The translations under genes and the position numbers were made by a program. Below the pieces are notes generated by a model, which did no database searches, was not told the origin of the DNA, and saw nothing but the letters and a program-made list of their open reading frames with translations. Shown here piece after piece: positions 7,221-15,800 of a DNA stretch of 64,000 nucleotides. Location of the stretch: contig JAJDYE010000023.1 in the NCBI GenBank assembly GCA_022822905.1, positions 94,521-158,520 of the forward strand, in the 5' to 3' direction. Each line of letters opens with the position of its first letter. Within the stretch, counting starts at the first letter, position 1. Source of the stretch: Acidimicrobiia bacterium. Its GTDB lineage: Bacteria; Actinomycetota; Acidimicrobiia; Acidimicrobiales; Bin134.

Positions 7221-8154
7221 AAGTGTTTCAGAGATGATGTCATCGGGCTGGACCTCGGCACCGAACAGCTTTGTAGCCACCTCTGCGACTCGGGCATTGC
7301 GCTCTGCAGGCGTGCCCTCGGTTGAGAGTGTGGCCGACGTGGCCCACGCACTGCATGGCGGAGGCACCGGTGGCCTCTCGGATGCGGCGAACCAACATGG
7401 CCACATCCGCTCCCTGACGACCTCGGTGGGTGTGTAACTCGTCAAGCACCAGGAAACGCAGTGAAGACATCGCCCTTACCAAGGCTTTGTCGATGTAGCG
7501 GGTGAGAATGAGCTTGGCCATCACATAGTTGGTGAGCAAGATATCGGGCGGATTGGTGAGGATCGCCTCTCGCTCGTGCTGGTTCTGCTGGCCGGTGTAC
7601 ACAGCAAACGTGACAGGCCGATCTACGGTTGAACCAGGCGTTGTCGCCCAAGAACCGTGGTCGAGGAACTTGGACAGTTCCTCATATTGGCTGTTGGCCA
7701 GAGCGTTCATCGGATACATGACCAGGGCCTTGACGCCCTGGCCCGACCCTGAGCGCAGCACATGATCGACGATGGGAATGATGCAGGCGAGACTCTTACC
7801 GGACCCCGTGCCGGTGGTCAGCACATAGTTCCGCCCCGCTGCGGCGGCATCGACCGCCTCACTCTGATGCCGGTGCAATGTGAGCAAGTGGCCTTGGGAG
7901 TTGTCGGCCGATTTGCCCGTTTGGAAGATGTCTCCCGCTGTCTGGTGAAGTTGCCCTGAATTGACCAGCTCTTCGATCGACGCCCCCGGCTCAAACGCAG
8001 GGTTCACCCCAACCCGGGGATGCGGCCACAGCAGCCCACCGTCCAGCGCCTCGGCTACACCCTCTCGAATGCGCCCGTCGGCAATCTCCACAAAGCTCTC
8101 GGCGTACCGCCGGTACTCCCCAACCACCCGCTCCCGAAGCTCAAAGACGTCCAC
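7191..8154 (-). pseudogene. truncated and frameshifted DEAD/DEAH-box helicase (N-terminal remnant)
   Basis: The first frame (8154 to 7240) encodes the N-terminus of a large superfamily 2 helicase: TGTGSGKS (114-121), YPMNALANSQ, LTNYVMAKLIL and DELH (238-241). After MQCVG the expected TSATLSTEG is found only in the next frame, which runs to a stop at 7191. One extra base in the GGCCC run near 7341-7345 explains the shift. After SATLS only about 40 residues remain, so the whole second RecA domain and C-terminus are missing. The family resembles large helicases of about 1000 or more residues seen with DUF1998-like tails, some in phage-defence loci; the exact subfamily is uncertain. Nonfunctional as a helicase. 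Confidence 0.8.
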
Positions 8155-8317
8155 AATCAGTCTCCGTCACGAAGGGACTGGCTGCCCCGAGCCTCGGAGT
8201 GTGTCTGCCTCAGCACCGCCCCATCCTCGCATCGGGGTGTAACCCTATGGGCAATACAAGCTGCTGTCAGGACTCGTAGGTCTCGATGACAACCTCGCAT
8301 ATGCGGCTGGCAATCTG

Positions 8318-8381
8318 CCCAGCGCGAAACAGCCCCGACCGAAGCCGGGGCCGTCGGGCCGGGGCTGCTCACCCCCGCGGG
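8318..8381. repeat. 64-bp interspersed repeat, copy B
   Basis: Direct repeat of 6086-6149, with mismatches at 8329, 8345, 8367 and 8376. In this copy the main stem carries one A-C mismatch. It lies in the 276-base gap 8155-8430 between the start of the helicase remnant and the end of the next leftward gene; nothing else is recognised in that gap. Confidence 0.6.
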
Positions 8382-8430
8382 GCGATTTTCACCCTAATCG
8401 GTGAGTATCTAGAGCCAGGGAGGACCCCGC

Positions 8431-8865
8431 CTAGCCGCTAGAGACAAGCAGGTTTCCGAGGTCGCCGTCGGGGGCGATGGCGACCTCGTACTCTGGGAGC
8501 TCCGCTATGCAATGCAACCGCTTGCCCGGAAAGCTCCTCAGATAGTCGAACAGCATCCCGATTTCCGCTTCTGGATGGATCGGCGCTTCTTCGCCGGCGC
8601 GGTCTTCGGCACGCTCATATGGGCCACAACGTCGTACTGCCATCACCTCGATGCTGTTCTCACCTGCCACCCGGATCAAATGGCCTCCACCTGGGTACTC
8701 TCGGTCCAGGTAGTCGAACGTGGCGCCAACCGGGTCTTCGTCAATCACGATGACCGCGGCATCCGGCAACCAGTCGCGAACACCCTCGTTGGTTGCACGC
8801 AGTCGCATCAGCACGCCAAGCGCTTCAAGCCGACGAGCCGATGCCTCCCTTTCTCCTTTAGCCAC
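8431..8865 (-). CDS. hypothetical protein, unknown function
   Basis: A 144-residue soluble protein with mixed alpha/beta character; not recognised. It starts MAKGEREASARRLEALGVLM and has no transmembrane segment or signal peptide. It is rich in acidic residues in the C-terminal half (APDGDLGN, GEEAPIHPEAEIGM). It follows the 8956-9393 gene on the same strand after 90 bases, and the two probably form an operon. The codon usage and GC content look native. It may be part of the same accessory block as the TA genes, but no partner function is visible. Confidence 0.5.
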   Translation of the reverse strand: MAKGEREASARRLEALGVLMRLRATNEGVRDWLPDAAVIVIDEDPVGATFDYLDREYPGGGHLIRVAGENSIEVMAVRRCGPYERAEDRAGEEAPIHPEAEIGMLFDYLRSFPGKRLHCIAELPEYEVAIAPDGDLGNLLVSSG

Positions 8866-8955
8866 AGCTACACGCTACCGGCAACGACAAGCGTTGCCAT
8901 TCCCCTGGCCCGCGATACCCAGTGCCGCAAACCGGCTTGGCAGCAAGCGGCTGCT

Positions 8956-9393
8956 CTACCGACCAGAGGTCCATCTTCTCCGGTTCTCTTCCCAGATGTC
9001 ACGAAGCAGCTTTTCGACCCGCCCATAGATTTCCTCCATCTCCTCTCGAGTCGAATAGTGCCCAATATCCCTCCGTGAGAGTTCAGCACCGCTTCTGCGG
9101 TACTTGTGGATATGCACCGACCCATGCTTTGCATCAATGATTGCAACATCTCTCCACTCTCCTGTCTCGTGATCAAACGCCTGCTGAGCAAGCATGAAAT
9201 CGCTCAACGCGCCATTCTGCTCATCGCGCCACTCCCGGACCACCACGCGGTCGTCCTGGAGATTTAGTCCGTATGCGTACTCGAGACGGGGGGCACCCTC
9301 GCGATACGGCTTGAAGGTGCTGTTCCTGCCAGGAATGGAATGGTCTGCTGGTCGAGGGCTGCCGATTCCCTTACCCTTCCCTGGCTCCACCAT
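8956..9393 (-). CDS. hypothetical protein, unknown function
   Basis: A 145-residue hydrophilic protein, not recognised. The first 30 residues are low-complexity (Gly/Pro/Ser), followed by an ordered part with YAYGLNLQDDRVVVREW, then FDHETGEWRDVAIIDAKHG, and a helical basic C-terminus (VEKLLRDIWEENRRRW). The D..T..W.DV pattern suggests a small beta-rich fold. It is the first gene of a two-gene leftward unit with 8431-8865. The 134 bases upstream (9394-9527) are strikingly AT-rich and may contain its promoter. Confidence 0.5.
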   Translation of the reverse strand: MVEPGKGKGIGSPRPADHSIPGRNSTFKPYREGAPRLEYAYGLNLQDDRVVVREWRDEQNGALSDFMLAQQAFDHETGEWRDVAIIDAKHGSVHIHKYRRSGAELSRRDIGHYSTREEMEEIYGRVEKLLRDIWEENRRRWTSGR

Positions 9394-9527
9394 CCCTGGG
9401 ACACTATCAACACGATATAGATGGTTGATTATTAGAATTGATTTATATTGTCTAAAATATCACAGATAACTGGTCCACCTATGTTTTTGGTGAGCCATCT
9501 GGGGCACTGGAATGTTTGCTAATGCCT

Positions 9528-11243
9528 CTACGGCAGCACAGTCTCGGTGTCGCGGCCGGAGCGGAGGAGGGTGCCGGGGGTGGCGCCGGTGGGGTGGCCG
9601 GCGGTGATGATCTCGGTGCCGTTGACCAGCACGTGCTCCACTCCGACGGCGCTGGCGTAGAGGCGCTCGCAGCTGCCGGGGAGGTCGGTGCGCTCCACGA
9701 TGGGGCCGGAGGCCACCGTGTCGGGGTTGAATACCACCAGATCGGCGCAATAGCCCTCGGCCACCCGGCCTCGGCCCTTCAGGCCGAACAGGCGGGCAGG
9801 CTCGTCGGTCAAGAGCCGCACGCACTCCTCCATCGACAGCAGTCCCCGGTCGCGCACTGCCTGGGCCAGCATCTCGGTGGGGAAGCGGGCGCCGCACATG
9901 CGGTCGAGGTGGGCGCCGGCATCGGAGCCGCCCACCAGCACCCGCTGGTCCTGCCACAGATCGGCCCGTTGCTGCCAGGCCACGTCGATATCGTCGGACG
10001 ACAGCGGCCACAGCGCGGTGCGCAGGTCGTCGGCAACCACGATGTCGAGCAGGGCGTCGAACGGTTCGACCCCCCGCTCTGCGGCAATGTCACCCACCTT
10101 GCGACCGGTGAGCCCGGCGTTCTCCGGGGCGTAGGTGTCGCCGATCTCCATGTTGGCCCAGGTGGAGATGAACTGGAATGGCCCTTCGGAGCTGCGAGCC
10201 TGCTCATCCAGCCACTGCCGCACGGCGGGATCAGCCAGCTTGGCCTTCTTCTCGTCGTGGTCCAGGTACAGCACATCGCCCCAGTTGGGCAGTAAATGCA
10301 GGGCGCAATAGCTGCCGAAGCTCATCTTCAGCCCGCCGATCGACGGCATCGACAGCGCCACAATGCGCCCTCCGGCCTCGGCGGCCACATCCGAGGCCCG
10401 AAGCTGGTGCTGGGTGCGGTCCATCATCGTGGAAGCGTGAGAGAGGACGTTCCAGTTGAGCGACCGCTGGGCCCGCACCGACATCTGGGTCATCAGGTCG
10501 ATTTCCTCGTCGGTGAAGAACGCGTTGCAGCCGGTGATGATGAACTCCAGCCAGGTGCCGGGATGATCGGATACCGCGCCACACAGGGCCAGCATCTCGT
10601 CTCGGTCGGCAAAATAAGACGGCACCGGATCGTTGTTGCCGTCGGAGTGCGTGGTGGACTGCGACGACGAGAACCCCAGACCGCCGGCCTCCAGAGCCTC
10701 GTGCAGCAACCGCACCATCTCCGCCACCTGCTCAGCGGAGGCCGCGTTCCCGGTCCCTTCGGCTCCCATCACATAGCGGCGCAGCGCCGAGTGGCCCACC
10801 AGGAAACCGGCGTTGACGCCGATGCGCCCGTCCAGTGCATCCAGGTACTCGGCGAAGCTCGACCAGCTCCACGGCAGACCCTGCTCCAGCGCAGGCAGGG
10901 GCATCCCCTCCACCTTGGCCATCATCCGGCGGATGTAGTCGGCGTCGTCGGCCTTGAGCGGGGCCAGCGTGAAGCCGCAGTTGCCGCCCAGCACCGTGGT
11001 CACCCCGTGCTCGTTTGAGGGAGAGGCCAGAGGATCCCAGAAAAGCTGGGCGTCGTAGTGGGTATGGGCGTCGATGAACCCCGGCGCCACCACCAGCCCG
11101 TCAGCGTCGATGACCTGGGCCGCGGCTTCGCCAACTTCGCCGACGGCAGCGATCTTCCCCCCGCTGATGCCTACGTCGGCGGCGAACCCCGGCGATCCGG
11201 TGCCGTCCACCACCGAGCCGCCCTTGATGATCAGATCTAGCAT
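9528..11243 (-). CDS. N-acyl-D-amino-acid deacylase family amidohydrolase (paralogue 2)
   Basis: A 571-residue D-aminoacylase-type amidohydrolase. It begins MLDLIIKGGSVVDGTG and carries AHTHYDAQLFWDP (metal-binding histidines), HGVTTVLGGNCGF, HSALRRYVMG and GGSDAGAHLDRMCG. Blocks such as VEGMPLPALEQGLPW and the final LLRSGRDTETVLP are shared almost exactly with the gene at 3957-5669, so these two arose by a duplication that now brackets about 3.9 kb of accessory DNA. It is divergent from the amidohydrolase at 11319, sharing a 75-base promoter region. Confidence 0.88.
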   Translation of the reverse strand: MLDLIIKGGSVVDGTGSPGFAADVGISGGKIAAVGEVGEAAAQVIDADGLVVAPGFIDAHTHYDAQLFWDPLASPSNEHGVTTVLGGNCGFTLAPLKADDADYIRRMMAKVEGMPLPALEQGLPWSWSSFAEYLDALDGRIGVNAGFLVGHSALRRYVMGAEGTGNAASAEQVAEMVRLLHEALEAGGLGFSSSQSTTHSDGNNDPVPSYFADRDEMLALCGAVSDHPGTWLEFIITGCNAFFTDEEIDLMTQMSVRAQRSLNWNVLSHASTMMDRTQHQLRASDVAAEAGGRIVALSMPSIGGLKMSFGSYCALHLLPNWGDVLYLDHDEKKAKLADPAVRQWLDEQARSSEGPFQFISTWANMEIGDTYAPENAGLTGRKVGDIAAERGVEPFDALLDIVVADDLRTALWPLSSDDIDVAWQQRADLWQDQRVLVGGSDAGAHLDRMCGARFPTEMLAQAVRDRGLLSMEECVRLLTDEPARLFGLKGRGRVAEGYCADLVVFNPDTVASGPIVERTDLPGSCERLYASAVGVEHVLVNGTEIITAGHPTGATPGTLLRSGRDTETVLP

Positions 11244-11318
11244 GGCGACAGGCTAGTAGCGCATGACGGCATGATCCCCAGCAGGCTCTGGACGCAGCGC
11301 CAAGAGTACGCTCCATCC

Positions 11319-12521
11319 ATGCCGGAAATCCCCAAGATCATCTCGGTGGACGACCACATTGTGGAGCCGCCCACCCTGTGGACCGACCGCCTGCCCCGCA
11401 AGTACAGCGACGTCGGGCCCCGGGTCGTGCGGGAAAAGCTCTTCAAAGACCGGGCGATCATCAATCACATGCCGGAGTGGGTGGACAGCGATGTGGAGCG
11501 AACGATCGACTCCTGGCTTTATGAGGACCTCAAGCATCCCCTTATCCGGCTCAGCGCAGCGTCGGGCTACCCCAAAGACGATCTCGGTCCTCAGCCGATC
11601 ACCTACGACGACATCCTCCCCGGTTGCTGGCAGCAACAGGCCCGCCTCGAGGACATGGACATCAACCACGTCGAGGCAGCGATGTGTTTTCCCATGTTCC
11701 CCCGGTTCTGCGGCCAGACCTTCTTGGAGGCCGCCGACAAGGAACTGGCCCTGTTGTGCGTGCAGGCCTACAACGACTGGATGATCGAGGAGTGGTGTGC
11801 CGGCACCGACGGCCGGCTGATTCCCCTGCCGCTGATCCCGCTATGGGATCCGAACCTGGCCGCCGCCGAAGTGCGCCGCAACGCTGAGCGGGGAGCGCAC
11901 GCCGTCTCGTTCACAGAGCTGCCCACCAACCTCGAGCTGCCGTCAATCCACGACGCCGACGGCCACTGGGAACCGTTCTTCGCCGCCTGCGAGGAGACCG
12001 CCACTGTGGTGTGCATGCATATCGGGTCGGGGTCGCGCATGCCGTCCACCTCGGCCGATGCCCCGCCCGCGGTGATGTCCACGCTCACGTTCAACAACGC
12101 CATGGGATCGCTGGCCGACTGGCTGTTCTCCGGTGTGTTCATCCGCTACCCCGAGATCAAAATCGCCTACAGCGAGGGGCAGATTGGCTGGATCCCTTAC
12201 ATATTGGAGCGGGCCGACGTGGTGTGGGAGCAAAACCGGGGATGGAACGGCGTATGGGGGGTGATTCCCGAGCGGCCCAGCACGTATTTCGCCGATCACG
12301 TGTACGGGTGCTTCTTCGACGACCACCACGGACTGGCCAACATCGAGGCCATCGGCACCGACAATGTGACCTTCGAAACCGACTACCCCCACAACGACAG
12401 CTCTTGGCCCCACACCAAGGAGGTGGCCGAGAAGCTGTGCGAGGGGCTGTCCGACGAGGTGATTTACAAGATCATGCGGGGCAACGCCATCAAGATGCTC
12501 CACTTGCCTTTCGACCGGTAG
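11319..12521 (+). CDS. COG2159-type amidohydrolase (metal-dependent TIM-barrel hydrolase or decarboxylase)
   Basis: A 400-residue amidohydrolase_2 family protein. The N-terminal VDDHIVEPPTLW is the D-x-H-type metal site of this family, and the C-terminal TDYPHNDSSWPHTKE block carries the second conserved aspartate/histidine set. Members act as decarboxylases or hydrolases on aromatic or carbonyl compounds. The frame is open from 11271, but the ATG at 11319 matches the family start. It heads a rightward run that continues without large gaps to 18276. Three more members lie at 15797, 29182 and 44216. Confidence 0.85.
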   Translation: MPEIPKIISVDDHIVEPPTLWTDRLPRKYSDVGPRVVREKLFKDRAIINHMPEWVDSDVERTIDSWLYEDLKHPLIRLSAASGYPKDDLGPQPITYDDILPGCWQQQARLEDMDINHVEAAMCFPMFPRFCGQTFLEAADKELALLCVQAYNDWMIEEWCAGTDGRLIPLPLIPLWDPNLAAAEVRRNAERGAHAVSFTELPTNLELPSIHDADGHWEPFFAACEETATVVCMHIGSGSRMPSTSADAPPAVMSTLTFNNAMGSLADWLFSGVFIRYPEIKIAYSEGQIGWIPYILERADVVWEQNRGWNGVWGVIPERPSTYFADHVYGCFFDDHHGLANIEAIGTDNVTFETDYPHNDSSWPHTKEVAEKLCEGLSDEVIYKIMRGNAIKMLHLPFDR

Positions 12522-12537
12522 TGGTCGAGCCCGGCGC

Positions 12538-14052
12538 ATGATCTACGACTTCGTGATCGTCGGCGGTGGCTCCACCGGCGCGGTCCTGGCCGCCCGGCTG
12601 TCAGAGAACTCGGGCACCTCAGTGCTGCTGCTGGAAGCCGGGCCTGTCGAGCCCGATCCCGAGGCCGACCGGCTAGGCGCGGTGGACTTCTCCCACACCG
12701 GGCGCGACTGGGGCTTTCAGGCCCGCACCTCCGGAGACGCCACTGCCCCCTACCCCCAGGGCCGAACCCTGGGCGGAGGGTCGTCGGTGAACGGGGGCGT
12801 GGCACTGCGGGGAATGCCCAGCGACTACGACGCCTGGGCCAGCCCCAACTGGAGCTGGGAGGCCATGGCCCCCTGCTTCCGGCGATTGGAAGACGACCCC
12901 CTCGGGGGCGACCTCCACGGAATGGGCGGCCCCATCCCCATCCGGCGGGCAGCTAAAGATGATTTGGTCGCCCCCCAGCAGCAACTCCTGGCCGCCGCCG
13001 AAGACAACGGGCTGGGTTGGGTAGACGATCACAACGACGGCGTGTCGGAGGGCATCGGCCCATCACCCCAGAATGTGGTGGACGGCGTGCGGGTGTCCAC
13101 GGCAATGGGCTACCTCCGCCCGGCCGACGGGCGGCCCAACCTGGAAATCATCGGTGGGGCCTACGCCCACCACATCGTGATCGAGCGGGACCGGGCCACC
13201 GCGGTGGCCTATTCGCCTAGCGACGGCAGCCTGGAGCAGGCTCGGGGCCGCCACATCGTGGTGTGCGCGGGAGCGCTCAACACCCCCGCACTGCTCTTGC
13301 GCTCGGGCATCGGCCCAGTACGGGATCTGGAGGCGGTGGGCATTCGCTCCGTGGTCGACCTCCCCGGCGTGGGCGCCAACCTCATGGAGCACGTGGGAGC
13401 GTTCATCTTCGTGGTCCCGCCCGAGGGAGCGGTAACCACCGACATGGTGCAGCACCAGCTGCTCATCCGCTACAGCTCCCCGCAAAGCCCGGTAACCAAC
13501 GACATGCAGATCGGCATGATGAACCACTGGGACCTGAGCCAGAACGAGCCTTTGGCCGAGGTCTGCGGCTCGGAGCTGATCTGGGGCATATGCGCTGGCA
13601 TCCAGGTCCCCCGGTCCCGGGGGCGGCTGCGGGTGCTGTCGCCCGACCCTGGGCACCCGCCGGTGATCGACCTCAACCTCTTGGACAGCCCGGACGACAT
13701 CGCCCAGCTTGTCGACGGCCTGCGCCTCTGCCACCGGTTGGCCACCCATGAGGCACTGTCGGAGAGGTTCGAGCGGGTGGCCGTACTCGGCGAGGCCTCC
13801 TTCGCCCATGGCGACGACGATGCCCTGGCCGACTACGCCCGGCAGTTCAGCTTTCCGTGGTACCACGCCTCGGGCACCTGCCGGATGGGACCCGACCCCG
13901 ACGCCGGCGACGTGGTGGACGACTTCGGCCGGGTCCATGGCATCGACCGCCTGTCGGTGTTCGACGCCTCCATTCTCCCGATGATCCCCCGGGCCAATAC
14001 CAACCTGACCTGTATCGCGGTGGGCGAGCGGGCCGCGGAGCTGCTGCGGTGA
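12538..14052 (+). CDS. GMC-family FAD-dependent oxidoreductase
   Basis: A 504-residue glucose-methanol-choline oxidoreductase, oxidising an alcohol or amine with bound FAD. Seen: the FAD-binding VIVGGGSTGAVLAARL and LLLEAGP at the N-terminus, the GMC signature PQGRTLGGGSSVNGG, HIVVCAGALNTPALLLRSG, and the C-terminal YHASGTCRMGPD with the catalytic histidine, followed by NTNLTCIAVGE. The length is a little below choline dehydrogenase (about 550). It starts 16 bases after the amidohydrolase and its TGA overlaps the GTG of the next gene, so these are translationally coupled. Substrate unknown. Confidence 0.92.
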   Translation: MIYDFVIVGGGSTGAVLAARLSENSGTSVLLLEAGPVEPDPEADRLGAVDFSHTGRDWGFQARTSGDATAPYPQGRTLGGGSSVNGGVALRGMPSDYDAWASPNWSWEAMAPCFRRLEDDPLGGDLHGMGGPIPIRRAAKDDLVAPQQQLLAAAEDNGLGWVDDHNDGVSEGIGPSPQNVVDGVRVSTAMGYLRPADGRPNLEIIGGAYAHHIVIERDRATAVAYSPSDGSLEQARGRHIVVCAGALNTPALLLRSGIGPVRDLEAVGIRSVVDLPGVGANLMEHVGAFIFVVPPEGAVTTDMVQHQLLIRYSSPQSPVTNDMQIGMMNHWDLSQNEPLAEVCGSELIWGICAGIQVPRSRGRLRVLSPDPGHPPVIDLNLLDSPDDIAQLVDGLRLCHRLATHEALSERFERVAVLGEASFAHGDDDALADYARQFSFPWYHASGTCRMGPDPDAGDVVDDFGRVHGIDRLSVFDASILPMIPRANTNLTCIAVGERAAELLR

Positions 14053-15800
14053 CCTTGGACCTCGCCATTCGGGGCGGCACGGTGATCGACGGCACCGGCG
14101 GTCCGGCCCGACCGGCCGACGTCGGCATCACCGGTGGGCGCATCGCCGAGATCGGCCCTCGGCTGAGCGACACCGCTGTCTGCACCATCGACGCCCAGGG
14201 TCTGGTGGTAGCCCCGGGATTTGTGGACATCCACACCCACTTGGACGCCGCCGTGCTGTGGGACGACACCCTCAGCCCGTCGCCCCTCCACGGGGTGACC
14301 ACGGTGATCGGAGGCAATTGCGGGTTCACCGTGGCCCCGATCACCCCCGAAGCCCGCGACTATCTGCTGGCCATGCTGGCCCGGGTGGAGGGCATGCCCG
14401 CCAAGTCATTGGCCACCGGCTTGAACTGGGACTGGGGCACCACCGCCGAATACCTGGACCGGACCGATCGGCCGCTAGCCGCCAACGCCGGATTCCTGGT
14501 GGGCCACTCCGCAATCCGCCGCACGGTGATGGGCCAGAGGTCCTCCGAGCTAGCCACCGCCGCCGATGTTGAGGCCATGGCCGAGCTGCTGCGGGCCGGA
14601 CTGACCGCCGGGGGGCTGGGGTTCTCCACCTCGACGTCCAACACCCACCACGACGGCGATGGCCGACCGGTTCCGTCCCGGGCCGCCTCCCGAGACGAGA
14701 TCATGGCCCTGTGCCGGGCAGTCCAGGGCACTACGGCCACGGTGGTGGAAATCTCACCAGGCGTCGAGGGGTTCGATCTCGACCTGGCCACCCTCATGGC
14801 CGACATGTCCCTGGCCGCAGACAGACCCCTCAACTGGAATCCGGTGATCGTGGATGCGGCCACCGAAGCCGGGGGCTGGGACCGGTTGCGAATGTCGGAC
14901 ACCGCGGCAGCCCGGGGCGCCGAAGTGCTGGCCCTCACAATTCCACTGGCCATCACTGCCCGCCACTGCCTGGCCACCCCGTCGGTACTGGCCGCCCTGC
15001 CCGGCTGGGAGGATCCGATGGCCCTCCCCCACCACGAGCGACGGGAACTGCTGGCCGACCCCATGCGCCGCCAAGAACTCGACCGCTCGGCCCGGTCGGT
15101 GAAGATGCGCCTGTCCCACCTCGCCGATTGGGGCGCCTATGTGATCGGCGAGGGGTTCAGCTCGCAGACCAAGCCGCTGGAAGGCCGAACCGTCGGAGAT
15201 GTAGCCGCCGAGCGGGATGTGAGCCCGTGGGATGCCCTGTGCGACATCGCGGTGGCCGACGACCTGCGCACCGTGTTGGTGTCGTCGGCCAACGGGGCCG
15301 ACCGAGCTGACTGGGAAGCCCGAGCCCGATTCTGGACCGACCACCGGGTGGTGATGGGGGCCTCCGATGCCGGCGCCCACCTCGACCAGCTCGACTTCTT
15401 CACCTACACCACCGGATCGCTGGCCGCGAGCCGCGAGTTCGGCCTGCTGGGCCTGGAGGAGCACGTCCGGCAGCTCACCGATGTTCCGGCCCGGCTATAC
15501 GGTCTGGCCGGGCGAGGCCGCATCGCCGAAGGCTGGCACGCCGACCTGGTGGTTTTCGACCCCGACACCGTGTCGCCGGGTCCGGTCCACACCCGACACG
15601 ACCTGCCCGCCGACGCAGGCCGGCTATACGGCGAAGCCATCGGAGTGGCCTCGGTAATCGTGAACGGTGCCGAAGTGGTCGCCGATGGCCGATTCACCGA
15701 CGCCCGGCCCGGGCATTTGCTGCGGGCGGGGCGCGATACTGAACCGGTGACACTGGCGACTCGCCGCTCAACCCACAACAGCCAACAAGGAGCGTCATGA
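14049..15800 (+). CDS. N-acyl-D-amino-acid deacylase family amidohydrolase (paralogue 3)
   Basis: A 583-residue D-aminoacylase-type amidohydrolase starting at GTG 14049, which overlaps the GMC stop (GTGA). An open frame extends upstream but only as a shadow of the GMC gene. Seen: LDLAIRGGTVIDGTGG, APGFVDIHTHLDAAVLWDD (metal site), HGVTTVIGGNCGF, HSAIRRTVMG and MGASDAGAHLDQLDFF. It is clearly more diverged than paralogues 1 and 2, for example IHTHLD instead of HTHYD. Its position inside an oxidoreductase/amidohydrolase operon suggests it opens an amide or cyclic imide bond formed in that pathway. That role is inference. Confidence 0.88.
   Translation: MTLDLAIRGGTVIDGTGGPARPADVGITGGRIAEIGPRLSDTAVCTIDAQGLVVAPGFVDIHTHLDAAVLWDDTLSPSPLHGVTTVIGGNCGFTVAPITPEARDYLLAMLARVEGMPAKSLATGLNWDWGTTAEYLDRTDRPLAANAGFLVGHSAIRRTVMGQRSSELATAADVEAMAELLRAGLTAGGLGFSTSTSNTHHDGDGRPVPSRAASRDEIMALCRAVQGTTATVVEISPGVEGFDLDLATLMADMSLAADRPLNWNPVIVDAATEAGGWDRLRMSDTAAARGAEVLALTIPLAITARHCLATPSVLAALPGWEDPMALPHHERRELLADPMRRQELDRSARSVKMRLSHLADWGAYVIGEGFSSQTKPLEGRTVGDVAAERDVSPWDALCDIAVADDLRTVLVSSANGADRADWEARARFWTDHRVVMGASDAGAHLDQLDFFTYTTGSLAASREFGLLGLEEHVRQLTDVPARLYGLAGRGRIAEGWHADLVVFDPDTVSPGPVHTRHDLPADAGRLYGEAIGVASVIVNGAEVVADGRFTDARPGHLLRAGRDTEPVTLATRRSTHNSQQGAS

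Noticed and set aside
9394-9527. Replication-origin-like AT-rich stretch
   Set aside because: It is only about 130 bases, with no DnaA-box cluster; more likely a promoter region or foreign DNA.
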